Positions 22,594-34,728 of a stretch of DNA of 64,000 nt are shown here, one piece after another. The notes beneath the pieces are model-generated. The model searched no databases. It saw only the letters and a list, made by a program, of their open reading frames with translations, and was not told the DNA's origin. Position 1 is the first letter of the stretch, and the number at the start of each line of letters is the position of its first letter. Position numbers and translations under genes: made by a program. Source of the stretch: Escallonia rubra. Lineage: Eukaryota; Streptophyta; Magnoliopsida; Escalloniales; Escalloniaceae. The stretch is from contig JAVXUO010003232.1 in NCBI GenBank assembly GCA_033065855.1, positions 162,001 to 226,000 on the forward strand, written 5' to 3'.

Positions 22594-23987
22594 ACACCTC
22601 GCACTTATTTGAGGCGTTAGAAATAATTTTGAGCGATAAATAATTATCGGTTGGTCCAAAAAAAAAACAAATAGAAAGGCGATATTTATGGGCAATACTT
22701 GAATATTAGTAGAGTGTGAAAGGTTAAATAAGATAAAAATTAATATGGGGTCAAAATATAATTTTAGGAAGTTTTGGAGTCATTTTGTAAATATGAAAAC
22801 TTTGGGGGCTATGTTGCAATTTTGAAGATTTTGTATGCTACATGTCAAGTTCTTAGAAAAATAAATTATTCTAATAGTGCCACCTCCTACTTGGCTTATG
22901 GGGTGACTAATTTAAATTTTTATTATAAACTAAGGGATAGGATTTTAAGGAAAATAAAGAAAAGAAAAAAGAATTCGGGAAAAAGAGAGGAAATAAGAAA
23001 GAGAAAACAAAAAAAAAGTTAGATTTTTTATTATAAACTAAGGGATAGGACTTTAAACGACGAATAAGAAATGGAGTTGAGCTGCCATGAAACGTTTGTG
23101 ATCTAATTGATTGTGAACTTTGTTTATCATACTGGATGAAACTTTTTCTAATGGTTGTTGTGCCCCATATCTAACGGGAAAAAGTTAGATTTCGAGATCC
23201 TTGCCAACTGGACAGAATGTTGACGCGCAGTACTGTCGCTAGTAGTCGCCCCTACTTCCACAATAATGATCATCTCGAGATGGGATTCCGGGTCCAAGTC
23301 AGTGGGACCAAACACTGACCGCAGCATATCGATTGAGAGATTATTCGGTTGAGCAGTTATTGATGATTATTGTGCTACTATTTTATTATTTTGTAGAACT
23401 ATTTCACTCAAACCGTATATGCAACCCTCCGATTTATATTCACTTTATCTTTTGATTTTGACGCATCATCTGAGTTAAATATCAATGGCATGCTTATAAA
23501 TATCAATGGCATGCTTATAAATCTTGAACCCTATTTTGGGATATGGTAAATGTGTTTGATGGGCTCTAGCTCACTCCCTATTTTTTTCAGGTGACAACCT
23601 AGACAGGGCTGACGTTGATAAAGTACCTGAGGTTGAGGCTAGTGGAGACGATCGTTAGAAGTGGTGAATCCCTGTAGTACTTTAACGTCTTTGTGGCATC
23701 ATGGATATTAGTCTTTTGCTTTGTAAGACTGTAAGATGAGTATGTTACCACAAAATCATAGTTGGGTTATGAGTCGGGTGTTTGAAACAATAACTTGTTA
23801 AGTAATGTTGTGAAATTGTTTACTCAGCTATTTAAAGCCTTATTAATGGTGTGGAGTCTAGTAAATTCTAACAATGGTATGCACATGTTACATTAAGGCT
23901 TGGCGGAGCCCTTGGTGAGAGTTCAATGGGCCTATGGCCGGTCACGGACCTAGTTCACGGGCCCAACCGTGGGTTCGGGTCGTGACA
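22590..23987 (+). repeat. 3' LTR of the chromovirus
   Basis: Begins TGTAACACC after the polypurine tract and most plausibly ends GGGTCGTGACA at 23987, a length of about 1.4 kb. A 21-base unit containing ATCAATGGCATGC is duplicated in tandem at about 23478-23520. No 5' partner LTR or target duplication was found. Confidence 0.7.
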
Positions 23988-24584
23988 TATTGTATGTGGG
24001 AATTAATGTTTGCATGTTCATATGATGTTTGGCCTTGACCTTTGGATTTTATCTTCTCTTTTTTTGTTTTTTTTGGTGAATTGCATTCACTTGCTAAGGG
24101 AAGTATTTTCCATGAGTTTTGTTCAGCTCATCTTAGTATTCAAAGCCCGTATTAGCCTTAGTTCTTCTATTGTCTAAAAATTACACTAAAATGACCTCAT
24201 GAATGTGTCATTAAGAAATTGTGAGGATTATCACAATTGAGGAAAAAGAACTTAATAATCCCGCATTGGTACACATACGTGATAGCTTTGGGGGGGGGGG
24301 GGGGGTACTGGCCTTTGAGTTAGAATTGCTATATTGTTGGACAATTACAATTTTGTAAAGAAGTTTTGGCAGAATCCCGATGTGCGTGTGACGGATTAAC
24401 TCGAAAATGGAGATTGTGTTGTGGATCTCTACGTGTCTAAAGAGCTTTATAGCATGGAATTCCAATGTGATTTGGGTCTTGAAATGAGGCATTATGACTC
24501 TTAGAGCTGATACGTCTACTACGGTCACTTTGGAAATTCCTCTTAAGGTTGCTATAGGGGGAGCATGGTAATACGCAAACACAT

Positions 24585-24725
24585 ACTCCACCACCCCATG
24601 TGCGGTCATGGAAAACTGTAGGGTATCAAGTGAGCAACTCAAGGGAACTTGGGGCAAGCTTGAAAGCATTGGATATATGCTTGAAAGCTTCTATTCGAGA
24701 AAGACTTCTCGATGGACATCATGGA
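24585..24725. repeat. Dispersed repeat fragment related to 10905-11060
   Basis: Shares an ordered set of short matches with the arm repeats at 10905-11060 and about 42845-42960 (see that entry), but is much more diverged. Probably an old LTR piece. Confidence 0.35.
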
Positions 24726-26094
24726 CAGTGTGCACTATTCTTGGGTCGGAGGCAGAGGATATCCACCTGTTATGCCCCGAATTATACTAAATGATATTTG
24801 GTATATATATCTCGATGGATTGGGCTATTGGTATGCTTGCACACCATGTGCTAATGTGAGCATTATCTCAGGTTCGAAACACTCACCAGACAGACGATAA
24901 TGCAGACATGCTTGGTGGAGCATGTCATGCTTCATGTATGGGTTGGCAAGTAGCACTGTTGGCGTGGTGCTAAGGCTAGCTACGATATTCATGATTATAT
25001 AAAGGCAAGCAAAGTGACGCTTGAAACCAAGTTGGACAAGTGAGTATGTTGTCGTGCACGACATGCATAACGCATATGCTAGCATGTCGCTAGACTGATT
25101 GGCACAAAGCTACGTAGGCGAGCATATGACCAGTGAACAGAGACACTGTAGATAGATCATGGGTGCATAGTGTTTGGTGTGCAGTCTAAGCACGACGAAT
25201 TGCACGCTAGTGCACCAAGTGTGAAGCGTTATAGTGTTGGGTGCTTTAGGTGCCTGCATGGTAGAAATCTTGACTAGATTAGTGTGTAGATTCTCTTAAG
25301 ACCTTATCGAGATATTGTTATTCACCTAAGGTCATCAGTATACTTGGACATGGTTTCTATGCAAGGTAGTATCAGCGGCTTCTAGAGAAAATAATGATGC
25401 CTTGTATAAGAATTGGTGGTTCATGCCACTATGCGCAAGTAGGTTGTGAGTGTCATGAAGCCTCACGGCTACTCCGGTGTGGCACAAAAAAAGATGTGTG
25501 ACCATGACACCTTGCCACGATCGACAGATGGCAGTCGAGTTACTCTTTTGCAAGGCATGCCTCTGAGCGAGGTTGATCATGATTCCGAGATAGTCTGACC
25601 GTCGAGGTTCATATTGTGGTTCAGCTCACGTGGACTGGGATTTTGAGCTATGAAATCTATTGTACGAGATATCGGTCCAACAGGTGGTGCCAAAATGTTG
25701 TGGATGAAATCCAAAATGACCGTGATTGGCTCGCAAACAAACCTGCATAGTACAAACAACACCTGTGACTCACCGGAAAGGTATCCGGCGGAGGATCTAC
25801 AATGCTAAAATCAGTGAATAAGTTGAGAGAATATGTGAGTGTCTTGGGTGTAATAAAAACGCACCTCTCTTTGATCTCCAACCTCTTTTATATAGGAGTC
25901 TCCCTTTTTCCAAGGGTTAGTTACCACTCTTAATGGGTGGGCGAGTGGGATAGTAGAGTGGAAGAGTGGGATAGTGCTACCTCCGACTACTCCGGGAATG
26001 ATGGCACGGTTAAGAATCCTTTGGGGAGCGACATGTGTCCCTCCCAAAGGGACGTGCTTTTTATCCATATCAGTTCCTATCAAACACACATACA

Positions 26095-26335
26095 TGCGTC
26101 ACTCCCTGTTTGTCTTTTCTCCCCCTTTTCTCTTCTTCAGACTTTTTGTCTTCTTCGTTCTTTGTCTCTTCTATTTTCTTTTCAGACCCCCTTTTTTGCC
26201 TTGTTTTCCTCTTCCTTTGTTTCTTCTTCTGGCCCCCTTTTCCTTCCTTTTCTTTTTCAAGAAACAACTTTGTCTCACTTCTTTTTTCTTTTCCTTTTTC
26301 AGCTTTAGCTTCTTTTTCATTGCACACCATCTTCT
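26095..26335 (+). other. 240-bp polypyrimidine tract
   Basis: Almost all C and T on the plus strand. Such tracts occur in plant promoters and 5' leaders. It lies 150 bases before the first recognisable PMD-gene codons, in the matching orientation. Confidence 0.5.
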
Positions 26336-26486
26336 CTATTTATGACACGAGTAATCTATCAAACTATTGCAGCTTGAATTTTTTTTTACTGTATTTGCAA
26401 CCTCTTACTTTTTTGTAGCAGCATTTACAGAATAAGCTTAGGAAAATATGAAAGTCAGCAGCTTCAGTTCTACTTTCCTTTAGACC

Positions 26487-29400
26487 TTGGAATCCTTTCT
26501 ACGGTTACCTCCAGCTTCTTTGATTGATTTCAGAATGACTTACTTCAAGGTTTTGAGCTTCCCCGAGCCTTCTCTCTCCATCATCAAGAAGAATGGAGGC
26601 CAAGGGATTAAAAGTACAACTTTGGTCGTTCATCCTTCAACTATAGGGATATTGGCTCAAGATCGACCTCTTCATTTTAACCCGGCTTATTTGATAGATT
26701 GTTGCATTAAATCTTCTAAATCTGTAATCAATCATGTGAAAGGCTCTAGCTAAGCACTAGTTCAGATGTTTTATTAATGCGGTCACTCTCCACGAATCAG
26801 TGGAAGCAGCTTCATGACATTGAGACGTCTTAGTCTGACCTTCGGCTACTTCGACATAATCTTGAATCTGGCCAAGCCGCTTGGGGAATCCCTTCTTCCA
26901 ACTTTGCGAACATGCTTATACTCAAGGCTACGGAGAACGGCTCGAAGATGCACTTGCGAGAAATAAGACTTTAATTGATGAAGTGGGGATCTACATTGCC
27001 ATGTATGCTTCATTGTTCACCTATGATAGAGAGACAAGTACATTTTTAAGCATTTTGTGAGTCGTGGTGCTCTTTTTTAAACACGCTACACACTTCACTT
27101 GGAGAGATCTTTATTTCTTTTTAGGACTTAAAAATGATCGGTGAACTTCCCATTCATGGACTCTTCAACGACGAAGTTGTTCCATCGACCAGGGAATGAC
27201 AGGTCTCAACCAAGATGGGAATCTTCTCATGCTTATCAATTGCAAATATCTTTCATAGGCTTTCACGAACTTAATTTCAAAAATTGGGGAGATCAATAGG
27301 TGATTTTTCTCGACTAGGTCCAGTTTTTGTTTAGAGGTCCCATTCGGTACGGCAAACCTCTTGCGAGGACGTCAAAGAAAAGGGATAATAAACCAAAGAC
27401 GTTAGCATAACCCTTTCTGCACTATCGATCATATATTTTCATGGGGAAAAAAGTAATTTCACCTGTTTGAGGAGTTAGGTGTCAATCGCGATTTGGCGAA
27501 TGAAACTTACTTGGCGGCATTTCTATCATGTTGGCTTTGTAAGTTTGTTCTACCTGACAGAGAGTTTAATCGCATCCGTCCCGATGTCTTCAAGGTGGCC
27601 TGTATCAGTGCTCGCCTGTATCTATAATGGCCTAAGGGTGCTCACCTCTTCTTCTCGTATAAAGAAGTGTGAAACAATATTTCCTATCCATTATGTCTAC
27701 GGGTGGATAGGAAATTACTTCGACACTTACTTCTCATTTGATCATATTCATTGTGGTGCACGCATGACTAAGGTTTCGGTTGAGAAGATCGCGAAATGAT
27801 TTGGTATTTCACTCGCTTGAGATTTGCTCCAGAAAGACAATACATCTACATTAGATGCTTTGAGCTTGTACAAGCAACAACAGTTCACTCTGACAGTTGA
27901 CAGACATCTATCATTATCTTGGAATGACTACTTCATCAGCTTATGCTCAAGCTACTTAACCCTTCGACGCGGCAGTGAGTACATCGTTGAACCTTATAAT
28001 CCTCACAGGATTAGCTACCAATTTGGCTTCTGCCAAGACATTCCATGTGAACTGAAGAAAAAGTAGCATGCAACCTTATTAGATAAAGTGATTCAACTCT
28101 TGCAGTCATGTACTTACCTTTTCAGCAGGTCCCAAGTTATCATTCAATCTCATCTGACAACTAAGACATGTCTCACCATGAAATGCCACATGGTGGTCAA
28201 AGCGACTTCATAATGCTTCAAACCTCTCCAGATTATCATCAAAACAAGTAAGAATGTGGCATCAAATGTTCCAAAGTTTAACACATTGACAGGTGCTTCC
28301 ACAAAGCCTTCAGGCAAAGAGAAGATCTCAAACTATGTCCTACATCCCGACAAAGTAAAGAATATTACTGCAAATTCTGCTTCAGATAAAGCCAAAAAGG
28401 TTCGAGCGAGCAAAGAAAAGGAAATTGTTTTATGTCTTCCATGTTCTAACAGAACGGAAGATGCAACTCAGAATGCTCATGTGAAGGTTCATCGGCTTTC
28501 CTCTATTATTGTGAAAGACTCTAATCTCTCTCGTAACATTAAAGAGGGGATAAGAACTCGTTCATCAAGTGATGAGAAAAACAATGCTAATGATGATGAT
28601 CAACACTGGAAGCGGCCGACTAAAAAGAAGAAAAGCCCAACATTTGACTTGATGCCAGAGGTGTTCTATGAGAACGTCCCTATCTTGATATCATCTCTTC
28701 CAGAATCAGAAAGACAAGTACATACATCGGCTTCATTTAGTGAAATCCCTTAATGGTCTACTTAAACCGTTCTTACATACTGAGATATTCATTCATTTTC
28801 ATCCAGTTTGATGATCAAGGACTTCTTTTGAATGATGAAGAACTATTCTTGAAAGATGAACACTCTATGGATGGCCCAAGTTCTTTTGCATTGATGGCCA
28901 AGAATCTTGATCATTCGGTAGTGATTGGTCCTCAAGCAAGAAATGGCGGTGAAGGAAAAAAATCACAACAAGTACATGAAGCTACTCTGCCCCTTCTGCT
29001 TGCGCGCCTATGTGTGTCCCAGTAAGTAAGAAGCCTCCATGTTTTCCTCAAGAAAGATGTGCATCAGAGTACGAGTCCTTTAGTTTATGAGTTTCAACTT
29101 GAGGCGAAAATTTTCAGATTGTCAAGAGAAATACCTCATCATGATGTGGAACTTAATAAAAGAAAGACTCTTTAGAGTACCCTGAGAGCGCATGTTCTCA
29201 GTCAAGAAAAAAAAGCTTGTAAGTTCATTTTTTTTGTAATGTTGCTAGCTATGATGCCATAAGGTCATCCCAAGATGCACCCAAGGAGCAGTACTCAAAT
29301 GCCTCTCACCACCTTGTCGAGGCAGAGACAAGATCCAACAAGAAGAAAGAGCGTGTCATTTCTCACAAAGCATAACTGGCAAGGATTAACGAGAAACACT

Positions 29401-29625
29401 ATGAGCTGATGAAGCAACTTGGAGGGCTAGACGAGCAAAAGGAAGCTGCAACTACGTTGCTTAAGCAAGATGAATACGACCTATTCTAAGCTAGACGTGG
29501 AAATTTCCGAAATAAGAGACGAAATCACCTTGCTTTATAATATCTCTCCCTTGAATGACGAAGACACAACAACTTTGGAAGAAGATAGTAGAAGGGAACT
29601 CGGAGAATTCAACCTCATTCCTTGA
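26487..29625 (+). pseudogene. Plant mobile domain (PMD) protein pseudogene
   Basis: Frames add up to a decayed PMD (aminotransferase-like, MAIN-related) protein. The N-terminus is at 26487-26753 and LPIHGLFNDEVVPS lies near 27150. The core PMD signature at about 27465-28070 has NETYLAAFLSCWLCKFVLP, VSVLACIYNGLRVLTSSS, FPIHYVYGWIGNYFDTYFS and LTLRRGSEYIVEPYNPH. A charged middle region follows (28256-28753, KKAKKVRASKEKE-like). The tail is coiled-coil: EISEIRDEITLLYN, then LEEDSRRELGEFNLIP with a stop at 29623-29625. Many frameshifts and stops exclude function. PMD occurs both in host genes needed for silencing and meristem maintenance and as a passenger of plant transposons. It lies tail-to-tail with the gag fragments of arm B. 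Confidence 0.75.
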
Positions 29626-29770
29626 TTCAGTGTCATGCTTAGAAGCCCCTCTTCCTTTTTATCTTATGTAATCAGACCTTGAGAGCAAGTATCTTGCCTT
29701 AGTTTGAATAGGAATTAAAGTAGTATTACTTTCAAATACAAGCCTTAATACCAAAATAATTTATTTTTTT

Positions 29771-29945
29771 GTCTATGACTGAACTTACAATTTAGGTCTA
29801 AGCTGCCTACGTACCCTGAAAGAATCAAGTCAAACGAAGTTCATTGGGATTTTTGCTTTTTTTGGTTTATGACTGGACTTAGAATTTAGGTCTAAGTGGC
29901 CTACGTATCCTGAATGGATCAAGTCAAAAGTAGTTCATTGGGAAG
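29771..29945. repeat. Two tandem 80-bp repeats
   Basis: Copies start at 29771 and 29865, each beginning TATGACTG with AATTTAGGTCTAAG inside and ending TTCATTGGGA. They are roughly 85 percent alike by eye. Sequences with this GCCTACGTA-ATCAAGTCA layout are common around plant LTR elements. Confidence 0.8.
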
Positions 29946-30016
29946 GTTTTTTTTTTTCCCTTTTTGTGCCTTAACGTTTGCATAGACCATCATTTTCTGG
30001 TTTTTAGCCTAGCACG

Positions 30017-30017
<1 letters not shown>

Positions 30018-30074
<57 letters not shown>

Positions 30075-30137
30075 TTGTCCCCTAACTTTTGCCTAGATAT
30101 ATATATATATATATTTGTCCCCTAACTTTTGCCTAGA
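30018..30137. repeat. AT microsatellite with duplicated flank
   Basis: An (AT)n run covers about 30018-30075. A unit made of (AT)n plus TTTGTCCCCTAACTTTTGCC is then present twice (ending near 30098 and 30137), so the array and its unique neighbour were duplicated together. Confidence 0.9.
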
Positions 30138-30962
30138 CCTTTGTTTTCAGGGTTGTCAGCCTAGCAAGAATTTTTTTAGTTTTTTTTTTTTGTTTCTCTA
30201 AGCGAGAAAAGTTGCTGAACAAGATTTCTTACTCACTTCAAGAGACATAACATCACTAAATGGCAGTATAAGGTGCATTCTTCGCATGCAAAATCAATTT
30301 CTTGTATGTCCGGATAAGCTTGATATCCCAGTGTGCTTTTCCTTTCTTATAACAAAGTCTTCCTATATGAAGGGGAGGAAACGATAATGTGCTGATGCGG
30401 TACCAACACATTTCTTTGACTTTTTTCCTCCAATGCAGGATTCCTCTTTTTATTTCAGGATATCGCAAGATAGTCATTATAGTGTCGAGCCCTCATTTAT
30501 AAGTTGATGGTTCATGCAAACAAGTGCAGGTGATGGCAGATATATATTTGGCACCCAAATGGTTTTACCAAACTGCTGCTCTTTGTAACAGCTCCCATCA
30601 ATGTTTAGGGTAACCATTAATGAAATAGGTTATAAAACCCTTATGGAAGAGTGCATGCGCATTTTCTTTGTTAGCACAGACTTGTAGAAAGTATCTTGCG
30701 CCAAGACTACTGGTGTATCACTTGTGCCCAGGGACCTCACAAAAGGGAGAGCACGGATGACAATTAGGTCCTTTGATATTTCTTCCATTTTCGAGAACTC
30801 ATCCTAGCATCACAATAGTCTTGAATGGATATTCCACCAACCTTTTGAAATATGTGTTGCATGATGTCTGCAAGAAGTGCATCTGTAAGGCTGAATCGCT
30901 CTTTTGTTTTTGGGAGATAAGAAGCTTGTTCATAGTCCCACTGACACATTCTTTTTGCACAT

Positions 30963-32450
30963 TTACTGTTTGTTAAATATTTGTTCCTTATTAGTATAAA
31001 TTTGCATAATTCCATGAATCATGCCGAAAGATGTTTCACGACTCTTTTCAAGGCATAATGTTGAAGTGACCGTATTTGATGAATATTTCTGAACTTCAGG
31101 GACGCCTATATCTCCATCTTCAATTAGGTGTTGGATATTCCCCTTCAAGGTCAAGTACTTATCAATCGGGTGACTAAAGACGCGATGATAAGGGCAATAG
31201 TTAAGATCGTCACTCTTCCCTCCTCCTCCTCAAGCCTTTTACACCACCCCATCGAAGAGTTCTTTAACGATTTCGTTGGGGAAAGAAAATTTCTTCTCCA
31301 TCATTCTTTCAAGGAAGACCTAATATATTTATTTTCAACGTCAATTTTGTTGTCATTGGCGAGTTATTTTTCTATCATTGCTACAACTGTCGTTTTAACT
31401 TTTTCGACCACTTCAGACCTTGTTTTCTTTTGACTGAGGTGCATTTCAAGATCATGCGCTCTAGTGAACAAGTCATTGATCCCATCAAAGGTTTGAGACA
31501 GAAGGTGTACATAGAGCTCATGCCTAGAATTGTAGAGGCACATTTGTAGCAATTCGCCCTGGTTGAAACTGTGAGATCAACTGAAAGAGAGTTTGCCACC
31601 TTACGATGAAGTCTGATGCCGACTCATTCTTGCACTGCTTTGTATTAATTAGGTCCGTTATACTCAATTGTCATTCTGTATTACTGAATTGGTTGTAAAA
31701 TTCCCTGATCAGGGTGTCCCAATCAGAAATCGACCTCTCTGGCAGATTAGAGTACCATATGAAAGCAGGTCCCTCTAAGGATTGCGCAATCAGTTGTAGC
31801 CACAAAAGCTTATTTTCGCCTAAATAGGCTAGATAAGCAATGAAATAAGCTACATGTTCCCTTGGATTTTCCTTACAGTTAAACCTTCAAAAATTTGGTT
31901 GAGTGAATGTGGGTCTAAAAAGGACTTGGCCTACCCAAGACGGGTATGGTTTTGTTACCAAGTTGGTAGTGGGAGTGGTCCCATCTTCGAATTTCCTCAT
32001 TTCCATTTTGACTACACTATCAACATATGATAAGAGGTTTGGGTCCAAACTTTCACTAGGTAGGTGATGTTGTATAGGGCCCCCTCTTACATAAGGATGA
32101 CGAGTTTGAATTGTCTTGGCCTCTGCATATGGTGTGCCAAAAGGTTGGGAACTATGGTTGACATAACCATCACCTCCCATACGGTTTGGTCCAATGGCCC
32201 TAAAGACTTTCACTTGATCATGATGTCTTAATTTGTCACGACACTATGATGATTTTTGCTCGGTAGTAGCCTTTGATAGTTGAGCTATTAGGCCCTCTAC
32301 CTGCAATATCATTGCAACCATCTGATGATCGTTTTGGGCCATCTGAGCTTCTAGGCGAGCAAGCTTGTCATCAGAAAAGAATGTAATGGCGCATGCTGAT
32401 GCGAGACAGTTGTTAGCGTACATATGAGACTGCCTTCTACAGCTGGGCAA
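30963..32450 (-). pseudogene. Second gag fragment, arm B (more complete than in arm A)
   Basis: Read leftward from 32450: coiled segment KLARLEAQMAQ, then the frame 32213-31887 (SSQPFGTPYAEAKT, PYPSWVGQ). The gag core WDTLIREFYNQF follows near 31700, then DGINDLFTRAHDLEMHLSQ near 31480. A histidine/cysteine motif NYCPYHRVFSHPIDKY lies near 31150-31210, followed by LTLKGNIQHLIEDGDIGVPE. Stops and frameshifts throughout. It ends about 1.3 kb from the tail of the PMD pseudogene, with no pol between. Confidence 0.7.
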
Positions 32451-32454
32451 TGAG

Positions 32455-34653
32455 TTAGTTGGGAAGCAGTGCCTTGACTTGCATTTGGAATGTCCTCACC
32501 TTGAGCCATGTAGCATGCATGTTCATGTACGGTTGTTGAGACCTCTTTGCATAGTCACTCTGGTAGGAATTCATATAACGAGAGAGGGTTTCGAGGGTTT
32601 TTAAACCCGCAGGTAAGGTAAGAATTCCCCTTGACCTTTTTTGCGTCTTGATTCTAGAGTGTTTTTGCATCATCCTAGACCATGTCAGATCTTTGTCCTA
32701 TGTTAATTGCCTTTCGCTTCGTTTGATAGGTGATGACGGTCTATCCTTCATTCTCTGAGGCAGCGAAGTTTGAGATTGTCGAGTCAATGCCCACATGTAT
32801 GGAAGTTACGACATATGGACTAGAGGGAATAAATGCTTGAGTTGATTGCGAATTTGTTATCTTGACTTCAACTGGATTGAGTGAACCAAAATAGATGGTA
32901 TATGGAGAAACTATGGATGAAATCTTACATTCTTCCTACAGTACAATGGCCCAGTTGGAATTTGGGGGGTGAGTAGAGCCAAAGGCGACAAACATCTGAT
33001 TTGCAGAAGCCTTATCTCCCTCGAGGATAACCTTTCCACAACGTGCCAACTCCATGATCTTGTTTTTTAGGACAAAACACTTCTTAATGGGGTAGCCCAT
33101 TAATCAATGGTATTTACAATAATTAGGGTCATTAACTCGACCTGCCTGCTCCAGTCGCTTCATTTTTGTCAAATCATCAGGCATATCCGAGTCAAGAAAT
33201 GGGTACTCTTTGTCTTGTATTTCCTTTAAAGAAAATTTATTCCTTCCCTTCTCTTGAGGAACACTTCTTTGTCTACTTCTTTCTTCTTACTCTTGGTAGA
33301 GAGTTTGATTGGCCCGATGTCCACGACCATGGATTAAGTCCTGGATTGGCAGACCTTGGTTTCCATGTGTACAATGCTGAGCTCCATGTCATGAGCGTTG
33401 GTCGTGAGATCCTGAAAAGTTTTCGATTGTATTCCCTGAAGGATATACGGTAGTCCCCATTGCATTCCTTAAATGCACATCTTCATAGCAAAAAACTCAC
33501 TTAGGCGATCCTTGCAATTGAGACTGAGATTTCTCCATCGGTTCATGTAGTCGATAACTGGCTCATCTTTCCATTGGTGTAAATTTATAAGCTTGATCAT
33601 ACTGATTATGCGACGCGTGCTGTAAAAGTGATCGAGAAATTCCTGCTCTAACTGTTCCTAACTTTTGATCGAGTTAGGCTGATGATCAATGTACTAGTCA
33701 AATGCGTTACCCTTCAAGGATCTGACAAATTACTTGACAAGATCATCTCTGTAGGTCCTTACATTGTTTCATGTTTCCATAAAGTGAGCAATATGCTATC
33801 TGGGGTTGCCTTTACCGTCAAACTCTAAGAACTATAGCATCTAATAACCTGTAGGCATCCTTAGAAGATGATCTTTTGAGTATACAGTTTGATATAAGTA
33901 AGGAAAGACTTTGTAGGCCTTTCAAATTTGTCCTTAATAGTACCCATTATGAACTCCCTTAGTTGGTCAATGGGAATGGAACCTTCAGACGTGAGTTGAA
34001 AGGCATTTTCTAGTTTTGTCTTCTTGTTGGAATCTTCTCCTTCCAGAATCTTTTTGTTCTTATCCTCGTTGGCATTGCTTGTCTCTTCATCTTCATTACC
34101 CTCCAACTTACTAAGGATTATGGCAATTTGAGAATCACGATCTTGGATAGTTCTTGTGAGTAACTCAAATGCTTATACTAGGCTCAAAACTTGCTCCTCA
34201 AGAGTCTGAGCATCTGTCATCATGACAGGCACGGTGCCAGAGAAAGTAGCATTAGAGCTAACAAAATTCAGCGAGGCGATCTTAAACTTTGGGGGTTTGG
34301 GGCAAGAGAAGTTGACATAGATCCTCCACTGAAAGTGTCTTCTTCATCATCCTCGTGGATAGACGGGACCATAGGGCTCGAGGCGGATTCTTCAGACATG
34401 GCTGGGTGCAATTAACCATGTCGTGTTTCACCCCCGACAGAGTTGAACCGAGAGTCTTTCTTGACGCATTGGTGTCAAAGAGCAAATTCTCCTTAAGCGA
34501 GGATGCCTTTTGCGAACTTGCTTGAGCTTTGACTTTTGCTTGGCTATGAGTCTCCACACCTATACTTGGAGCCCTAGAATTGACAACAGATGAAACTTTT
34601 GAGTCGGCTACATTAGAGCGAGTCATGTTTGAGGCGTCGATCTTCGGAGCCAT
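32455..34653 (-). pseudogene. First gag fragment, arm B
   Basis: Starts MAPKIDASNM at 34653, followed by a frameshift near 34320. Then come DAQTLEEQVLSL-like coiled-coil sequence, GSIPIDQLREFIMG near 33955, the gag core near 33470-33680 and the Cys/His linker near 33080-33120. It is the counterpart of 980-3141 with its own extra lesions, so it is non-functional. Confidence 0.75.
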
Positions 34654-34728
34654 TGGATCAGCAAATGTTTTGTTGATAAAGAGAAGATATGAGAGGCAGA
34701 GAATGTCCCACTGAACGTGTCAGAAATT

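Larger units (their letters stand above)
18900..23987 (+). mobile_element. 5'-truncated Ty3/gypsy chromovirus remnant
   Basis: Domains run in the order gag zinc knuckle, protease, reverse transcriptase, RNase H, integrase, chromodomain, polypurine tract and 3' LTR, which is the Ty3/gypsy order. The C-terminal chromodomain and an LTR of the form TGTAACACC...GTGACA suggest the Tekay/Del group. The 5' LTR and most of gag are absent. Frameshifts and stops occur in every domain, so it is not autonomous. It lies between the two arms; if the duplication is tandem, another copy should exist left of the window. Confidence 0.9.
23988..26486. other. Non-coding stretch between chromovirus and PMD pseudogene
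   Basis: I find no gene. It holds a run of 16 G at 24290-24305, the LTR-like repeat fragment at 24585-24725, and a strongly pyrimidine-rich tract (about 26095-26335) that produces long but meaningless Ser/Phe/Leu frames on the plus strand and Lys/Glu frames on the minus strand. The tract may be the 5' leader of the plus-strand pseudogene that follows. Confidence 0.6.
29626..30962. other. Non-coding spacer between PMD pseudogene and gag
   Basis: No gene recognised. Contains two tandem 80-base repeats and an AT microsatellite (listed separately), then about 800 bases of unremarkable sequence. Confidence 0.6.

Noticed and set aside
24290..24305. Run of 16 G
   Set aside because: Homopolymer, possibly with length error; no associated structure.
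25937..26418. Three overlapping plus-strand frames of over 120 codons and a Lys/Glu-rich minus frame
   Set aside because: All come from the polypyrimidine tract; composition alone explains them.
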